A stretch of DNA of 27,976 nucleotides from Oscillospiraceae bacterium (GCA_016297675.1 JAEDGE010000005.1:1-27976); one strand, 5' to 3'. Positions 6,941 to 15,555 are shown, numbered from the stretch's first letter. Notes: generated by a model not told the origin, from the letters alone. A program made the numbers and translations.

Positions 6941-8722
6941 TCAATCAGCCTGTGGTTTTTCCTTTACCTGAATTCCCAGTACGTCCAGACTCTCTGTATC
7001 AACTGGAGACGGACATTCGCTCATCAATTCGCTTGCATTCTGCACTTTCGGGAAGGCAATGACATCTCGCAGACTTTCTGCTTGCAGCATGACCATTGCC
7101 AGACGATCCAGACCGATGCCCAGTCCGCCGTGTGGCGGTGCACCATAGTGGTAAGCTTCTACTAAGAAGCCGAACTTTGCTTCGATTTCTTCGTCTGTCA
7201 GTCCTAAGGCTTCAAACATTTTCTGCTGCAATTCATAATCTGTGATACGAATGGAGCCGGAAGACAGTTCCGTGCCGTTTAATACCAAGTCAAATGCCTT
7301 TGCTGTCACTTTTTCCGGGTTGGTATCCAGATAAGGAAGACATTCATCCATCGGCATGGTAAATGGATGGTGCATTGCCACCCATGTTTCTGTCTCGTCA
7401 TCCCATTCAAAGAACGGGAACTGGGTAATCCACAGGAAATTGAACTTTCCTTCTGGAATCAAATCCAACTGCTTTGCTACCTGCAATCGCAGGGCTCCCA
7501 GTACTGGCAGCGTTACCTTATCCTTGTCCGCTACAATCAGAACCACATCGCCCTGTTCGCAGCCGAGGTGAGCCAGAATTTCTTCCAGTCTGCCTTCCGG
7601 CAGGAACTTTGCAAAGGAGCAGGTTGGCTTTGCCTCATTCCAGCGGATGAATGCCAGACCCTTTGCACCGATGCCCTTTGCCTTTTCGGTCAGCTTGTCG
7701 ATTTCCTTTCGGGTCAGCGTCTTGGCAGCCTGTTTTGCCACAATGGCACGCACACTGCCGCCGGCTTCCAATGCAGAGCGGAAGACAACAAAATCCAAAT
7801 CGGAAACCAGTTTAGAAATGTCCTGTAACTCCATGCCAAATCGGGTATCCGGCTTATCAGAGCCATAACGTTCCATTGCTTCCTGATAGGTCATTCTGGG
7901 CAGCGGAAGCGGAATCTCCATGTTCAAAACCTTTTTGAACAGATACTGTACAAATCCCTCTGTCATTTGCAGAATGTCTTCTACATCGACAAACGACATT
8001 TCCAAGTCGATCTGTGTAAATTCTGGTTGCCGGTCAGCCCGCAGATCCTCATCACGGAAACATCTTGCAATCTGGATATAGCGATCCATGCCAGCAACCA
8101 TCAACAGCTGCTTATAAATCTGTGGCGATTGCGGCAGGGCATAGAATTTGCCGTTGTGTACACGGGAGGGAATCAGATAATCTCTCGCCCCTTCTGGAGT
8201 GGATTTCATCATCATCGGGGTTTCAATTTCAATGAAGTCATGTGCATAGTAGTATTCTCTTGCTGCCAATGCAATTTTGTGCCGCATGATTAAATTCTGC
8301 TGCAATGGAGCACGGCGTAAGTCCAGATAACGATATTTTAGACGCAGTTCTTCGTTGGTTTTGGTTTCGTCAGAGATGGCAAACGGCGGTGTCTGTGCTT
8401 TGGAGAGTACCCGCAGGTCTGTCACCTTGATTTCGACTGTACCGGTTTTCATTTCGGTGTTGACGCTGGAACGGGGAATCACTTCTCCCTTTGCCATCAG
8501 AACATACTCGCTGTGGCAGCTGGCTGCTTTTTCAAAGACTGCACGGTCGGTTTCATCGTTGAATGCCAGCTGTACAATGCCGGTTCTGTCCCGCAGGTCA
8601 ATGAAAATCAGATTGCCCAGATTCCGGACTTTCTGTACAAAACCGCCGACAACCACTGTCTTTCCGGCTTCTGTCACCTCGCCGCAGTAGCAGGTGCGGC
8701 GTAAATCTTGCATGGTATCCAT
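6941..8722 (-). CDS. aspS: Aspartate--tRNA ligase
   Basis: A 593-residue bacterial-type class IIb synthetase that charges tRNA-Asp with aspartate in the cytoplasm. Layout: an N-terminal OB-fold anticodon-binding domain (about 1-110), the catalytic core with class II motif 2 FRDEDLRADRQPEFTQ at about 217-232, a bacterial GAD insertion (about 290-420), and motif 3 GLGIGLDRLAMVM near the C-terminus. Full length for the family. ATG 8722 follows the hisS TAA directly; its ribosome site GAGGAGG lies inside the end of hisS, 8 bases upstream, so translation of the two is coupled. hisS-aspS is a widespread Firmicutes pair. Whether the enzyme discriminates against tRNA-Asn depends on a gatCAB operon that is not in the window. 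Confidence 0.97.
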   Translation of the reverse strand: MDTMQDLRRTCYCGEVTEAGKTVVVGGFVQKVRNLGNLIFIDLRDRTGIVQLAFNDETDRAVFEKAASCHSEYVLMAKGEVIPRSSVNTEMKTGTVEIKVTDLRVLSKAQTPPFAISDETKTNEELRLKYRYLDLRRAPLQQNLIMRHKIALAAREYYYAHDFIEIETPMMMKSTPEGARDYLIPSRVHNGKFYALPQSPQIYKQLLMVAGMDRYIQIARCFRDEDLRADRQPEFTQIDLEMSFVDVEDILQMTEGFVQYLFKKVLNMEIPLPLPRMTYQEAMERYGSDKPDTRFGMELQDISKLVSDLDFVVFRSALEAGGSVRAIVAKQAAKTLTRKEIDKLTEKAKGIGAKGLAFIRWNEAKPTCSFAKFLPEGRLEEILAHLGCEQGDVVLIVADKDKVTLPVLGALRLQVAKQLDLIPEGKFNFLWITQFPFFEWDDETETWVAMHHPFTMPMDECLPYLDTNPEKVTAKAFDLVLNGTELSSGSIRITDYELQQKMFEALGLTDEEIEAKFGFLVEAYHYGAPPHGGLGIGLDRLAMVMLQAESLRDVIAFPKVQNASELMSECPSPVDTESLDVLGIQVKEKPQAD

Positions 8723-10036
8723 TTATGCATCCTCCTCGAAATCCTGTAGTGTGTTCTCAAACATATGAGAAATCGCAATGGTATCAAAAGCTTCCGCAAA
8801 GCGATCATCCAGCGGAATCGGAATTTGTTCACCGGTTTCCATACGCTTCAGGTTAGCGGTTTGCTGTTCCAGTTCATTGCCGCCCAGTACCAGTACAAAG
8901 GAAGCGTTGATCTTATTGGCATATTTCATCTGTGCTTTTAACCCACGGTGCATCAGGTCATATTCTGCCTGATAGCCGTTCTGCCGGACTGCCTGTGCCA
9001 GCTGCATCGCCTTCGGCAATGCTTCGGCATCCATCGGGGCAATATATAAATCACAAGGCGGTGTTTGCAGGAAGTCACAGTTTTGCTGCTGCATGGTCAG
9101 AATCAAGCGTTCTAATCCCATTCCGAATCCCAGAGCCGGCGTTTCTGCACCGCCAAGCTGTGCAATCAGACCATCATAACGACCGCCGCCGCAGACAGTG
9201 CCCTGTGCACCGATGTCTGTGGTAACAAATTCAAATACAGTTTTGGTATAGTAGTCCAGACCTCGTACAATTTTAGGATTGATGGCAAAATCAATGCCCA
9301 GTGCGTGCAGGTGGGATTGCAGTGTTTGGAAGTGCTCTTTACACGCATCGCAGAGATAATCCAGAATTACAGGGGCATCTGCTGCAATTTTGCTGCACAC
9401 GGGACTTTTGCAGTCCAGAATCCGCATCGGATTCTTTTCCAGACGGCTTTTACAGGTGTCGCAAAGGTCATCCTCATAGGCTGCAAAGTAAGTACGCAGA
9501 GCCTTATGATAGTTGGCACGACAGGTTGGACAGCCGATAGAATTGATGTACAGCTGAATGTTTTTCAGTCCAACCCGATCCAGAATTTGTTTTGCCAGAC
9601 TGATGATTTCTGCATCTGCTGCTGCATCTGCACTGCCTGCCATTTCCACACCGAATTGGTGAAACTCTCTGAGTCTGCCTGCCTGCGGCCGTTCGTGGCG
9701 GAAACAGGAGAGAATGTAGAATACCTTTTGTGGTAAAGCTGCATTCAGCATACCATTTTGCAACATAGAACGAATGGTACCAGCGGTTCCTTCTGGACGC
9801 AATGTAAATTCGGTTTCTTTTGCTTTGACAGTATACATTTCCTTTTGCACTACATCTGTGGTTTCTCCAACAGAACGCAGGAATAAATCCGTATTTTCAA
9901 ACGTTGGAATCCGCATTTCATGGAAGCCGAAGCAAGCAGCGGTTTCCCGTGCGACCTGTTCCACAGTGTACCATTTAGAAATATTCTCCGGTGTGATGTC
10001 TTCCGTCCCTTGCGGACGTGTGATTTTGAGTGCCAT
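8723..10036 (-). CDS. hisS: Histidine--tRNA ligase
   Basis: A 437-residue class II synthetase that charges tRNA-His. I start it at ATG 10036 (MALKITRPQGTEDI, the usual N-terminus), with CGGAGG 6 bases upstream; an in-frame ATG 60 bases further out would start inside the leader terminator and is not supported. Motif 2 is FRHERPQAGRLREFHQ. The HisRS-specific segments are RGLDYYT and GGGRYDGLIAQLGG, and motif 3 is LGFGMGLERLI. The C-terminal anticodon-binding domain begins around residue 330 (DLYIAPMDAEA). It is co-transcribed with aspS. No T-box leader is visible upstream, although many Firmicutes hisS-aspS operons have one; instead a terminator hairpin lies just before the ribosome site. Confidence 0.97.
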   Translation of the reverse strand: MALKITRPQGTEDITPENISKWYTVEQVARETAACFGFHEMRIPTFENTDLFLRSVGETTDVVQKEMYTVKAKETEFTLRPEGTAGTIRSMLQNGMLNAALPQKVFYILSCFRHERPQAGRLREFHQFGVEMAGSADAAADAEIISLAKQILDRVGLKNIQLYINSIGCPTCRANYHKALRTYFAAYEDDLCDTCKSRLEKNPMRILDCKSPVCSKIAADAPVILDYLCDACKEHFQTLQSHLHALGIDFAINPKIVRGLDYYTKTVFEFVTTDIGAQGTVCGGGRYDGLIAQLGGAETPALGFGMGLERLILTMQQQNCDFLQTPPCDLYIAPMDAEALPKAMQLAQAVRQNGYQAEYDLMHRGLKAQMKYANKINASFVLVLGGNELEQQTANLKRMETGEQIPIPLDDRFAEAFDTIAISHMFENTLQDFEEDA

Positions 10037-10055
10037 AGATAACCTCCGATCATCG

Positions 10056-10089
10056 AAAAAATTGTCCCTTTCTCTTGTAGAAAAGGGAC
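10056..10089 (-). terminator. Terminator/attenuator between mgsA and hisS
   Basis: On the minus strand GTCCCTTT and AAAGGGAC form an 8-bp stem with a 10-base loop, followed by AATTTTTT. The T-run ends 19 bases before the hisS start codon, with the ribosome site in between. A complete promoter would not fit after it, so hisS-aspS transcription must pass through this element; it may act as an attenuator. Confidence 0.7.
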
Positions 10090-10108
10090 AGAGCAATATG
10101 AACTTCTG

Positions 10109-10513
10109 TTAGATGGACAGGTTTCCGTATTCTCTCCAGTCCAAGTCGCCTCGTTCCAGTGCCATAATTAATGCCTCTGCCGTTGCAATATTGGTTGCAA
10201 CCGGTACATTATGTACGTCACATAAACGAAGCAGGTTCATTTCATTCGGTTCCGAATCCTTACGATTGATCGGATCCCGAAAGAAGAGCAACACGTCAAT
10301 TTCATCGCAGGAAATGCGTGCTGCGATCTGCTGATCTCCGCCCTGTCTGCCGCTGAGATAACGTCGAATTTCCAGTCCAGTTGCTTCACTGACCAGTTTT
10401 CCGGTTGTACCGGTTGCACAAAGGTTGTGACGGGACAGAACGCCACAGTATGCAATACAAAACTGAATCATAAGTTCTTTTTTTGCATCATGTGCAATAA
10501 GTGCAATTGTCAT
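10109..10513 (-). CDS. mgsA: Methylglyoxal synthase
   Basis: A 134-residue enzyme that converts dihydroxyacetone phosphate to methylglyoxal and phosphate, a bypass used when sugar phosphates build up. Recognised from MTIALIAHDAKK at the N-terminus, NLCATGTTG (phosphate-binding), SGRQGGDQQIAARI with the catalytic Asp of GGDQQ, LLFFRDP, and VPVATNIATAEAL near the end. ATG 10513 was chosen over the in-frame ATG 10543 because GGGAGG lies 10 bases ahead and the family starts there. A strong promoter lies at 10617-10644. In many Clostridia mgsA closes the mreBCD-mrdA-minCDE-rodA cluster; here it follows mrdA without min or rodA. Confidence 0.95.
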   Translation of the reverse strand: MTIALIAHDAKKELMIQFCIAYCGVLSRHNLCATGTTGKLVSEATGLEIRRYLSGRQGGDQQIAARISCDEIDVLLFFRDPINRKDSEPNEMNLLRLCDVHNVPVATNIATAEALIMALERGDLDWREYGNLSI

Positions 10514-10616
10514 GTTTAAAAAACCTCCCTTTCGGATAAACATACAGCATGTCCTGTCCGTGTAGATCCCATTTTGATTTTTCTATTTTGGATCTGTCGG
10601 TGCCATGTCACTTTCT

Positions 10617-10644
10617 ATTATAACATAAAATGTCCGAATGTCAA
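10617..10644 (-). promoter_or_regulatory. Sigma-A promoter for mgsA (-hisS-aspS)
   Basis: On the minus strand TTGACA (10639-10644) is followed after 16 bases by TATAAT (10617-10622), with a TGn extension before the -10. Both hexamers match consensus exactly. The start of transcription would fall about 100 bases ahead of mgsA. The rest of 10514-10735 holds no gene; I saw no clear terminator for mrdA there. Confidence 0.85.
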
Positions 10645-10735
10645 AGATTTTTATCGTTCCAATTGCAAAATTGTGAAAAATGAATTGATTTTCGCATCCG
10701 TTTTTGTGCAGTTTGCACATTGTTTTCGACAACTT

Positions 10736-12772
10736 TCACCCATTTTGCGTGGTATCTTTTTCCATTGCTTTTTCTTGTCGTTTTTCTAGTTGTTCATAAG
10801 CTTTGAGTACATCTCGAATCATATACTTGCTGTATTCTGCACCTTCTACCACACAGGCAAATGCAATTTTGGGATTGTCTGCCGGTGCATAACCGATGAA
10901 GAAAGAGTCCTGTACTCTGCCACCGCCTGCCTGTGGGGTACCAGTTTTGATGGCAACATCATAACCAAGGTCTGCAAGGGAATACTGTTGTGGCATATTG
11001 GTAACGGAAGCGGCAATCATACCTTGTTCAATCAAAGAATAAACACTGTCGTTTTGAATCGGGAGCGTTTCCGCAATGACCGGTTCGATGGTTTGCAGCA
11101 ATTCTGTTTGATTGTAGTCCCATAAGCTGTCTACCAAATGCGGCTGGTAGCGAACCCCCTCATTTGCGATGGTATTCGCAACAACTGCCATTTGCAGAGG
11201 CGTAACAGCTGTTTCAGATTGACCGATGGCAGCCTGCAAAACGTGACCGACCGTCCAGTCCCAACCATATTCGGCATAGGTTTCTGGATTGGCAAATCTG
11301 CCGGCAGCGTCACCGGTTTCAATGCCAGTAGGCTGTCCTAATCCGTACAGCTCTGCATATTTTGTCAAATTGTCAATAGTGAGTTCTTCAGAGAGCTTAT
11401 AAAAATAAATATTACAGGAATACTGCAATGCCTGTACAACGGAAATATCTCCGTGAGAGCCGGTACAGCCGAAAATCTGTCCCTTATAGTCATAAGTATG
11501 ACCGCAGTAATAGGTGGACGATCCATTGACAATGCCTTCATTCAAACCTGCTGTTGCAGTAATGGTTTTAAAGGTGGAACCTGGTCGATACAGTCCGACC
11601 GTTGCACGATTCAATAGCGGTGCATTTTCATCTGCTGCCAGCTTGTCATAGTTTTTGGAATAATCCTTGAGATCGTAGGTGGGATAGGTTGCCATGCCAA
11701 GTACGGCACCGTCTTCCGCATCCAGCACGATCAGTGCACCACTTGTGACTTTACCCAAACCCTCTTCTTTTGTTTTTTCATCTCGCAGCTTGTCAAAGTT
11801 TTTGATAAAGTTTCCAAGGATATTCTGTAAATCCTTTTGAAATGTGCTGTCGACTGTTAATCTAACAGTATTGCCGGCTTCTACTGGTACAGTAATCTCT
11901 GAGGAGACGACAGTGCCATCTTGTACAGAAATTGTTTTTGTGCCGTCTTTGCCTCGCAGATAGGACTCCATTGCTTTTTCAATACCGCTTTTACCCACGG
12001 TATCATCCAAGTCATAGCCCTGTTCTGCCAGTTCTTCATATTCTTCTGCATAAATTGGACCAACGGTTCCGATTTCATGCGGAATGACATCCCCTTGCAC
12101 GACTGTGCGGATGGCATCTTCAATGATATTGACACCTGGCAGGGATAGACCATTTTCTTTGATTTCTGTGACAATTTCCAGTGGGATGTCCTTTACCAGT
12201 GTGAATTGATTGCTCATGGAAAATCCACGCAGCTGCATTTCATAGCGAATACCGGCAATCATCCGTTTTTCTTCGTCTGTGTAGCTGTCTGCAATGTCAT
12301 AGTCATCGATCAGCCGGTCAATACAGTTTTCCGCTGTCGCATAGAGGTTCAGATTCAATGTTGTGCGGATTTCATCCAGTATTTCTGTGTCATCAGTGGT
12401 AAACGTGAATGGAGCTGTTTTGGAGATGGGAAGAGATTCTTCAAAGGTGACATCCACATTTTTCAGTAGGTGTAGTAGCTGCAACAGGACTTCGTTTCCA
12501 GTTTCGTTATCTTTCGGAAAGGAGTCTGGCTCAATAATGATGTTATAACCAACTGTATTTTGTACAATAGGATCGCCGTTGCAGTCTACAATTTCGCCTC
12601 GGGTTGCGGCAATGGTCTGTTTGTAGGTGTCCATACTGTACTGACGACTGATATAGGAATCGCTGTTGACAATCTGGATTTTCATCAGTCGATATCCACA
12701 GAGACAGGCTGAAGAGAGTACCAGCAGGGTTGCACCGGTGGCTTTGACATAAACGGAAACAGGTTTTTTCAT
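10736..12772 (-). CDS. mrdA: Penicillin-binding protein 2 (elongation transpeptidase)
   Basis: A 678-residue class B penicillin-binding protein that crosslinks peptidoglycan during lateral growth with the MreBCD/RodA machine. ATG 12772 has AAGGAGG 6 bases upstream. A short basic start precedes one membrane segment (about 8-25). The PBP dimer domain follows, then the transpeptidase domain with all three active-site motifs: GSTFK with the nucleophilic Ser near 398, SCN in YSCNIYFYK near 450, and KTG in AIKTGTPQ near 609. It is placed directly behind mreD, as in most clostridial mre operons. Its usual glycosyltransferase partner RodA is not in this window. I saw no missing residue that would suggest loss of activity. 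Confidence 0.92.
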   Translation of the reverse strand: MKKPVSVYVKATGATLLVLSSACLCGYRLMKIQIVNSDSYISRQYSMDTYKQTIAATRGEIVDCNGDPIVQNTVGYNIIIEPDSFPKDNETGNEVLLQLLHLLKNVDVTFEESLPISKTAPFTFTTDDTEILDEIRTTLNLNLYATAENCIDRLIDDYDIADSYTDEEKRMIAGIRYEMQLRGFSMSNQFTLVKDIPLEIVTEIKENGLSLPGVNIIEDAIRTVVQGDVIPHEIGTVGPIYAEEYEELAEQGYDLDDTVGKSGIEKAMESYLRGKDGTKTISVQDGTVVSSEITVPVEAGNTVRLTVDSTFQKDLQNILGNFIKNFDKLRDEKTKEEGLGKVTSGALIVLDAEDGAVLGMATYPTYDLKDYSKNYDKLAADENAPLLNRATVGLYRPGSTFKTITATAGLNEGIVNGSSTYYCGHTYDYKGQIFGCTGSHGDISVVQALQYSCNIYFYKLSEELTIDNLTKYAELYGLGQPTGIETGDAAGRFANPETYAEYGWDWTVGHVLQAAIGQSETAVTPLQMAVVANTIANEGVRYQPHLVDSLWDYNQTELLQTIEPVIAETLPIQNDSVYSLIEQGMIAASVTNMPQQYSLADLGYDVAIKTGTPQAGGGRVQDSFFIGYAPADNPKIAFACVVEGAEYSKYMIRDVLKAYEQLEKRQEKAMEKDTTQNG

Positions 12773-12795
12773 AAAATTCCTCCTTCTGCACCCCG

Positions 12796-13368
12796 TCAAT
12801 ATGGTTCAATGGTTGTGTGAATGGCCTGTTCAATGGTACGGTTGCTGTGGGGCAGAAGCCGTTCATGAACGAAGTGAAAAAGCCCGTACAGCGGCAGTGC
12901 TGCAATCAGTGTATAGCCGCAGCTTGGCAAGGTAATATGCAAAAATATCAGCCACACATGTTCATAATCCCAGATTGCATAGTAGAAAAAGAAATCGATT
13001 GCTCCCAGCAGTAGACTGGAAATCGCTGTGAGAATCAGCATGTTGAACAGCCGCTGTTGCAGCAGTTGCGTATAGAGCCAGGATGTTACCAGACATACCA
13101 ACATTAACTGGATTGCATAGAAACCCATTAGTCGGTTACAGCAGAAGTCCAGCAACAGCCCACATAAAATACCAATAAACACTGCCGCTCCTTCTTTCAC
13201 ATTTGAGGCGATGCAAAGAGAAACCGGAATCAGCAGAAGCGGTTTTACACGGTCACCAGCATTGAGAAATGCTGTGCAGAGCAGGATCACAACAAAATAG
13301 AACACCCATCGAATCACAGTATTTCGTTTTTGTGCGGGCGTCGAACGAGCTGGTTTAATCTTTGCCAT
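12796..13368 (-). CDS. mreD: Rod shape-determining protein MreD
   Basis: A 190-residue, mostly hydrophobic protein with a basic N-terminus (MAKIKPARSTPAQKRN) and about five or six predicted membrane segments, which matches MreD in size and character. MreD sequences are poorly conserved, so the assignment rests mainly on position between mreC and mrdA. ATG 13368 has AAGGAGG 6 bases upstream and overlaps the end of mreC by 14 bases; mrdA starts 23 bases after the stop. It is expected to bind MreC and PBP2 in the membrane and help assemble the elongation complex. Confidence 0.88.
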   Translation of the reverse strand: MAKIKPARSTPAQKRNTVIRWVFYFVVILLCTAFLNAGDRVKPLLLIPVSLCIASNVKEGAAVFIGILCGLLLDFCCNRLMGFYAIQLMLVCLVTSWLYTQLLQQRLFNMLILTAISSLLLGAIDFFFYYAIWDYEHVWLIFLHITLPSCGYTLIAALPLYGLFHFVHERLLPHSNRTIEQAIHTTIEPY

Positions 13369-14242
13369 TCACTGCCTCCTTCGTAGAAGCGGCTGCGGCA
13401 TTCGTTTCCGCATTCTTGCCATCATAGTCCAGAATCACCATGACGTTGGTTAGGGAAGAAAAATCTACTGCCGGCTTCAACACAGCATATTTACTCAATC
13501 CGCTGTCCATCAATTCCAGCCGTTCCACCGTTCCGATCAGATAGCCTTGCGGAAACAGACCGCTTGTACCAGAAGTTTTAATCAGACTACCCTTTTCCAG
13601 TTTGGTATCTCGTTCCAGATAAATCATACGGCACTGATAGTCATCTGCCAATGAAATTTCACCCTCTACAATGCCGGTATCACCGCCGGTTGCAGACATG
13701 GCTCCAATAGATAGATTTGGAGAGCAGAGCGTTTCCACAGTTGCATAAGTATTAGAAATTTCAGAAATAATACCAACAACACCTTCGGCAGTCACGACAG
13801 GGTCTTGCAGAGAAAGTCCGTCTTCAGAACCTTTATCAATGATAAAACTATGGAATGGGTCATTGGTGACATATCCAATAATGGTACATGGATCCGAGAG
13901 CGTATAGTCTGGATGGTCCTCTTTGATGCCCATAAATTTTTCGAGTTCTGCAAGCTGCTGCTTGGTGTCTTCATAGTCCAGAAGCTGGTTTTTAAGGGCT
14001 GCGTTTTCCTCTTTCAAAGCATCATTTTCCTTTTGATAACCAGTTACATTGGTGAAAGAAGAAACAAAGCGATCAACTTGTGTGGAGATGGATTGTGTAA
14101 CTCGCCGCAGCGGATTGAGAACCACACCGGCTACACCGGTTGTCTGTCCATTCTGTGTTGCAGCATAGAGCAGCATACCGATCAGAAAGGCAAGGATACA
14201 AAGCAGAAAGCGAAATTTGTTTCGCTTGAAGAAATCACCCAT
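13355..14242 (-). CDS. mreC: Rod shape-determining protein MreC
   Basis: A 295-residue protein with a basic start, one membrane segment (about 8-28), a coiled coil containing NDALKEENAALKNQL at about 70-105, and the two-beta-barrel MreC domain, with landmarks IDKGSEDGL, VVTAEGVVGII and LIKTSGTSGLFPQGYLIG. MreC links cytoplasmic MreB to PBP2 outside the membrane. ATG 14242 has AAAGGAGG 9 bases upstream; the in-frame ATGs further out (14275 and 14272) overlap the end of mreB and lack a ribosome site. The C-terminal Ala/Glu/Asn tail is short. It lies between mreB and mreD in the standard order. Confidence 0.93.
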   Translation of the reverse strand: MGDFFKRNKFRFLLCILAFLIGMLLYAATQNGQTTGVAGVVLNPLRRVTQSISTQVDRFVSSFTNVTGYQKENDALKEENAALKNQLLDYEDTKQQLAELEKFMGIKEDHPDYTLSDPCTIIGYVTNDPFHSFIIDKGSEDGLSLQDPVVTAEGVVGIISEISNTYATVETLCSPNLSIGAMSATGGDTGIVEGEISLADDYQCRMIYLERDTKLEKGSLIKTSGTSGLFPQGYLIGTVERLELMDSGLSKYAVLKPAVDFSSLTNVMVILDYDGKNAETNAAAASTKEAVNGKD

Positions 14243-14271
14243 AATTGTTTTCCTCCTTTGTCTTTCCGGCA

Positions 14272-15285
14272 TCAATAACGGGTGTCTTCCGTGAGAGCAT
14301 CCTGATAGTTTTCAAGGTGTTCAAAAATTTTACCTGTGCCCTCTGCCACGCAGTCCAGCGGATATTCTGCCACCAGTACTGGCATCCCTGTTTCCTGATG
14401 AATTAGGCGATCCATGCCTCGCAGCAGGGCACCGCCGCCGGAGAGAATCATTCCACGATCAATGATATCCGCTGCCAGTTCTGGTGGTGTTTGCTCCAAT
14501 GTATATTTGACTGCATCGACAATGCGTGCAAGCGGTTCAGACATAGCATCCCGTACTTCTGTCCCTGTAATATTGATCGTTTCTGGCAGACCATTTAGAA
14601 GGTTTCTTCCTTTAATTTCCATAGCATCTTCTCGATCCATGGGAAAGGCAGACCCAATTTGAATCTTGATATCTTCTGCGGTGCGTTCCCCAATGAGGAG
14701 ATTATAGCGTTTTTTGATATGATTGATGATGGCGGCATCCAGTTCATCTCCGCCGCAGCGAATACTTTTAGAGGAAACGATTCCACCCATGGAGATGACG
14801 GCGACTTCGCTGGTACCGCCGCCGATGTCAACAATCATGCTGCCCACAGGTTCCTGCGTCGGCAGTCCTGCACCGATTGCGGCTGCCATGGTTTCCTCTA
14901 CAATCAGGACATACTTTGCTCCAGCCTGTTCCACAGCTTCCTTTACAGCACGCCGCTCCACGGTTGTCACACCAGAGGGAATACAAATAATCACTCTGGC
15001 TTTTGTAAAAGTTTTGCCCCGCAGTGCCTTTCGGATGAACTCCTGCAATAGGATGGTTGTGGTTTCAAAATCTGCAATGACGCCGTTTTTCAGCGGACGC
15101 ACTGCAACAATAGAACCGGGCGTTCTGCCAATGACTTCTTTGGCTTCTTTTCCCACATACTTTGCGGATTCAGTATGGGTGTTCACTGCCACAACGGAGG
15201 GTTCTCGGATAATAATGCCTCGTCCCCGCAGATAGATCAATGTATTTGCTGTACCAAGGTCGATACCAATATCTTTGATAAACAT
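14272..15285 (-). CDS. mreB: Rod shape-determining protein MreB (bacterial actin)
   Basis: A 337-residue actin homologue that forms filaments under the membrane and positions the wall-elongation machine. Nucleotide-binding landmarks are all present: phosphate-1 loop DIGIDLGTANTLIY at residues 5-18, phosphate-2 loop IVDIGGGTSEVAVIS at about 158-172, and the adenosine segment LSGGGALLRGMDRL near 286-299. ATG 15285 has AAAGGTG 8 bases upstream. A leader of roughly 170 bases with a hairpin and a palindrome-covered promoter precedes it. MreB is present although many relatives of the suggested genus are cocci, so the organism may be ovoid or use MreB for other purposes (inference). Confidence 0.95.
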   Translation of the reverse strand: MFIKDIGIDLGTANTLIYLRGRGIIIREPSVVAVNTHTESAKYVGKEAKEVIGRTPGSIVAVRPLKNGVIADFETTTILLQEFIRKALRGKTFTKARVIICIPSGVTTVERRAVKEAVEQAGAKYVLIVEETMAAAIGAGLPTQEPVGSMIVDIGGGTSEVAVISMGGIVSSKSIRCGGDELDAAIINHIKKRYNLLIGERTAEDIKIQIGSAFPMDREDAMEIKGRNLLNGLPETINITGTEVRDAMSEPLARIVDAVKYTLEQTPPELAADIIDRGMILSGGGALLRGMDRLIHQETGMPVLVAEYPLDCVAEGTGKIFEHLENYQDALTEDTRY

Positions 15286-15392
15286 TTTGCTTGCACCTTT
15301 CTATGCCAAACTCTGACAGCTAAGGAAAGTTCTGTTTTTCTATTATCCTGCTGCCGAAACTGTAAAAAAATGATCTATAAAAAGACAAACAC

Positions 15393-15411
15393 CGTTTTTC
15401 CGAAACGGTTT
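15393..15411 (-). other. Leader hairpin upstream of mreB
   Basis: On the minus strand CCGTTT and AAACGG pair around a short loop and are followed by TGTTTGTCTTTTTA, giving a weak terminator-like shape about 110-120 bases before the mreB start and inside the transcript expected from the 15468 promoter. It could attenuate the mre operon. Confidence 0.35.
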
Positions 15412-15467
15412 TGCCGCTCTGCTGAGAAAAAGCCAGCAAATCAGATGAGAAGAGAAGTTTATTTTTT

Positions 15468-15496
15468 ATTATATCACAGATTGCGTCGCGACGCAA
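15468..15496 (-). promoter_or_regulatory. Promoter of the mre operon
   Basis: On the minus strand the -10 TATAAT (15468-15473) has a TGA extension directly before it. Seventeen bases upstream, TTGCGT (15491-15496) gives a half-conserved -35. A weak -35 with extended -10 is typical of a regulated promoter, and a perfect 24-bp palindrome covers the -35 and most of the spacer. Confidence 0.65.
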
Positions 15497-15500
15497 TCTG
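15477..15500. promoter_or_regulatory. 24-bp perfect palindrome overlapping the mreB promoter (candidate operator)
   Basis: CAGATTGCGTCG (15477-15488) is followed immediately by its exact reverse complement (15489-15500), with no spacer. It spans the whole -35 hexamer and most of the spacer of the promoter reading toward mreB. No T-run follows on either strand, so a terminator is unlikely; a binding site for a dimeric regulator is the natural reading. No second copy was seen in the window. Confidence 0.6.
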
Positions 15501-15555
15501 ACAGACCGTAAAATGATGAGAACAAATGTGAAAAAAAGTGTACAGTTAGCAGGTG

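Noticed and set aside
10037..10096. A 20-residue N-terminal extension of HisRS
   Set aside because: It would be encoded inside the terminator hairpin and lacks a ribosome site, while ATG 10036 has CGGAGG and the family's normal N-terminus.
10037..10735. A T-box riboswitch ahead of hisS-aspS or mgsA
   Set aside because: I looked for the conserved GGTGG-ACCGCG-type antiterminator core on the minus strand and found none; only a plain terminator is present.
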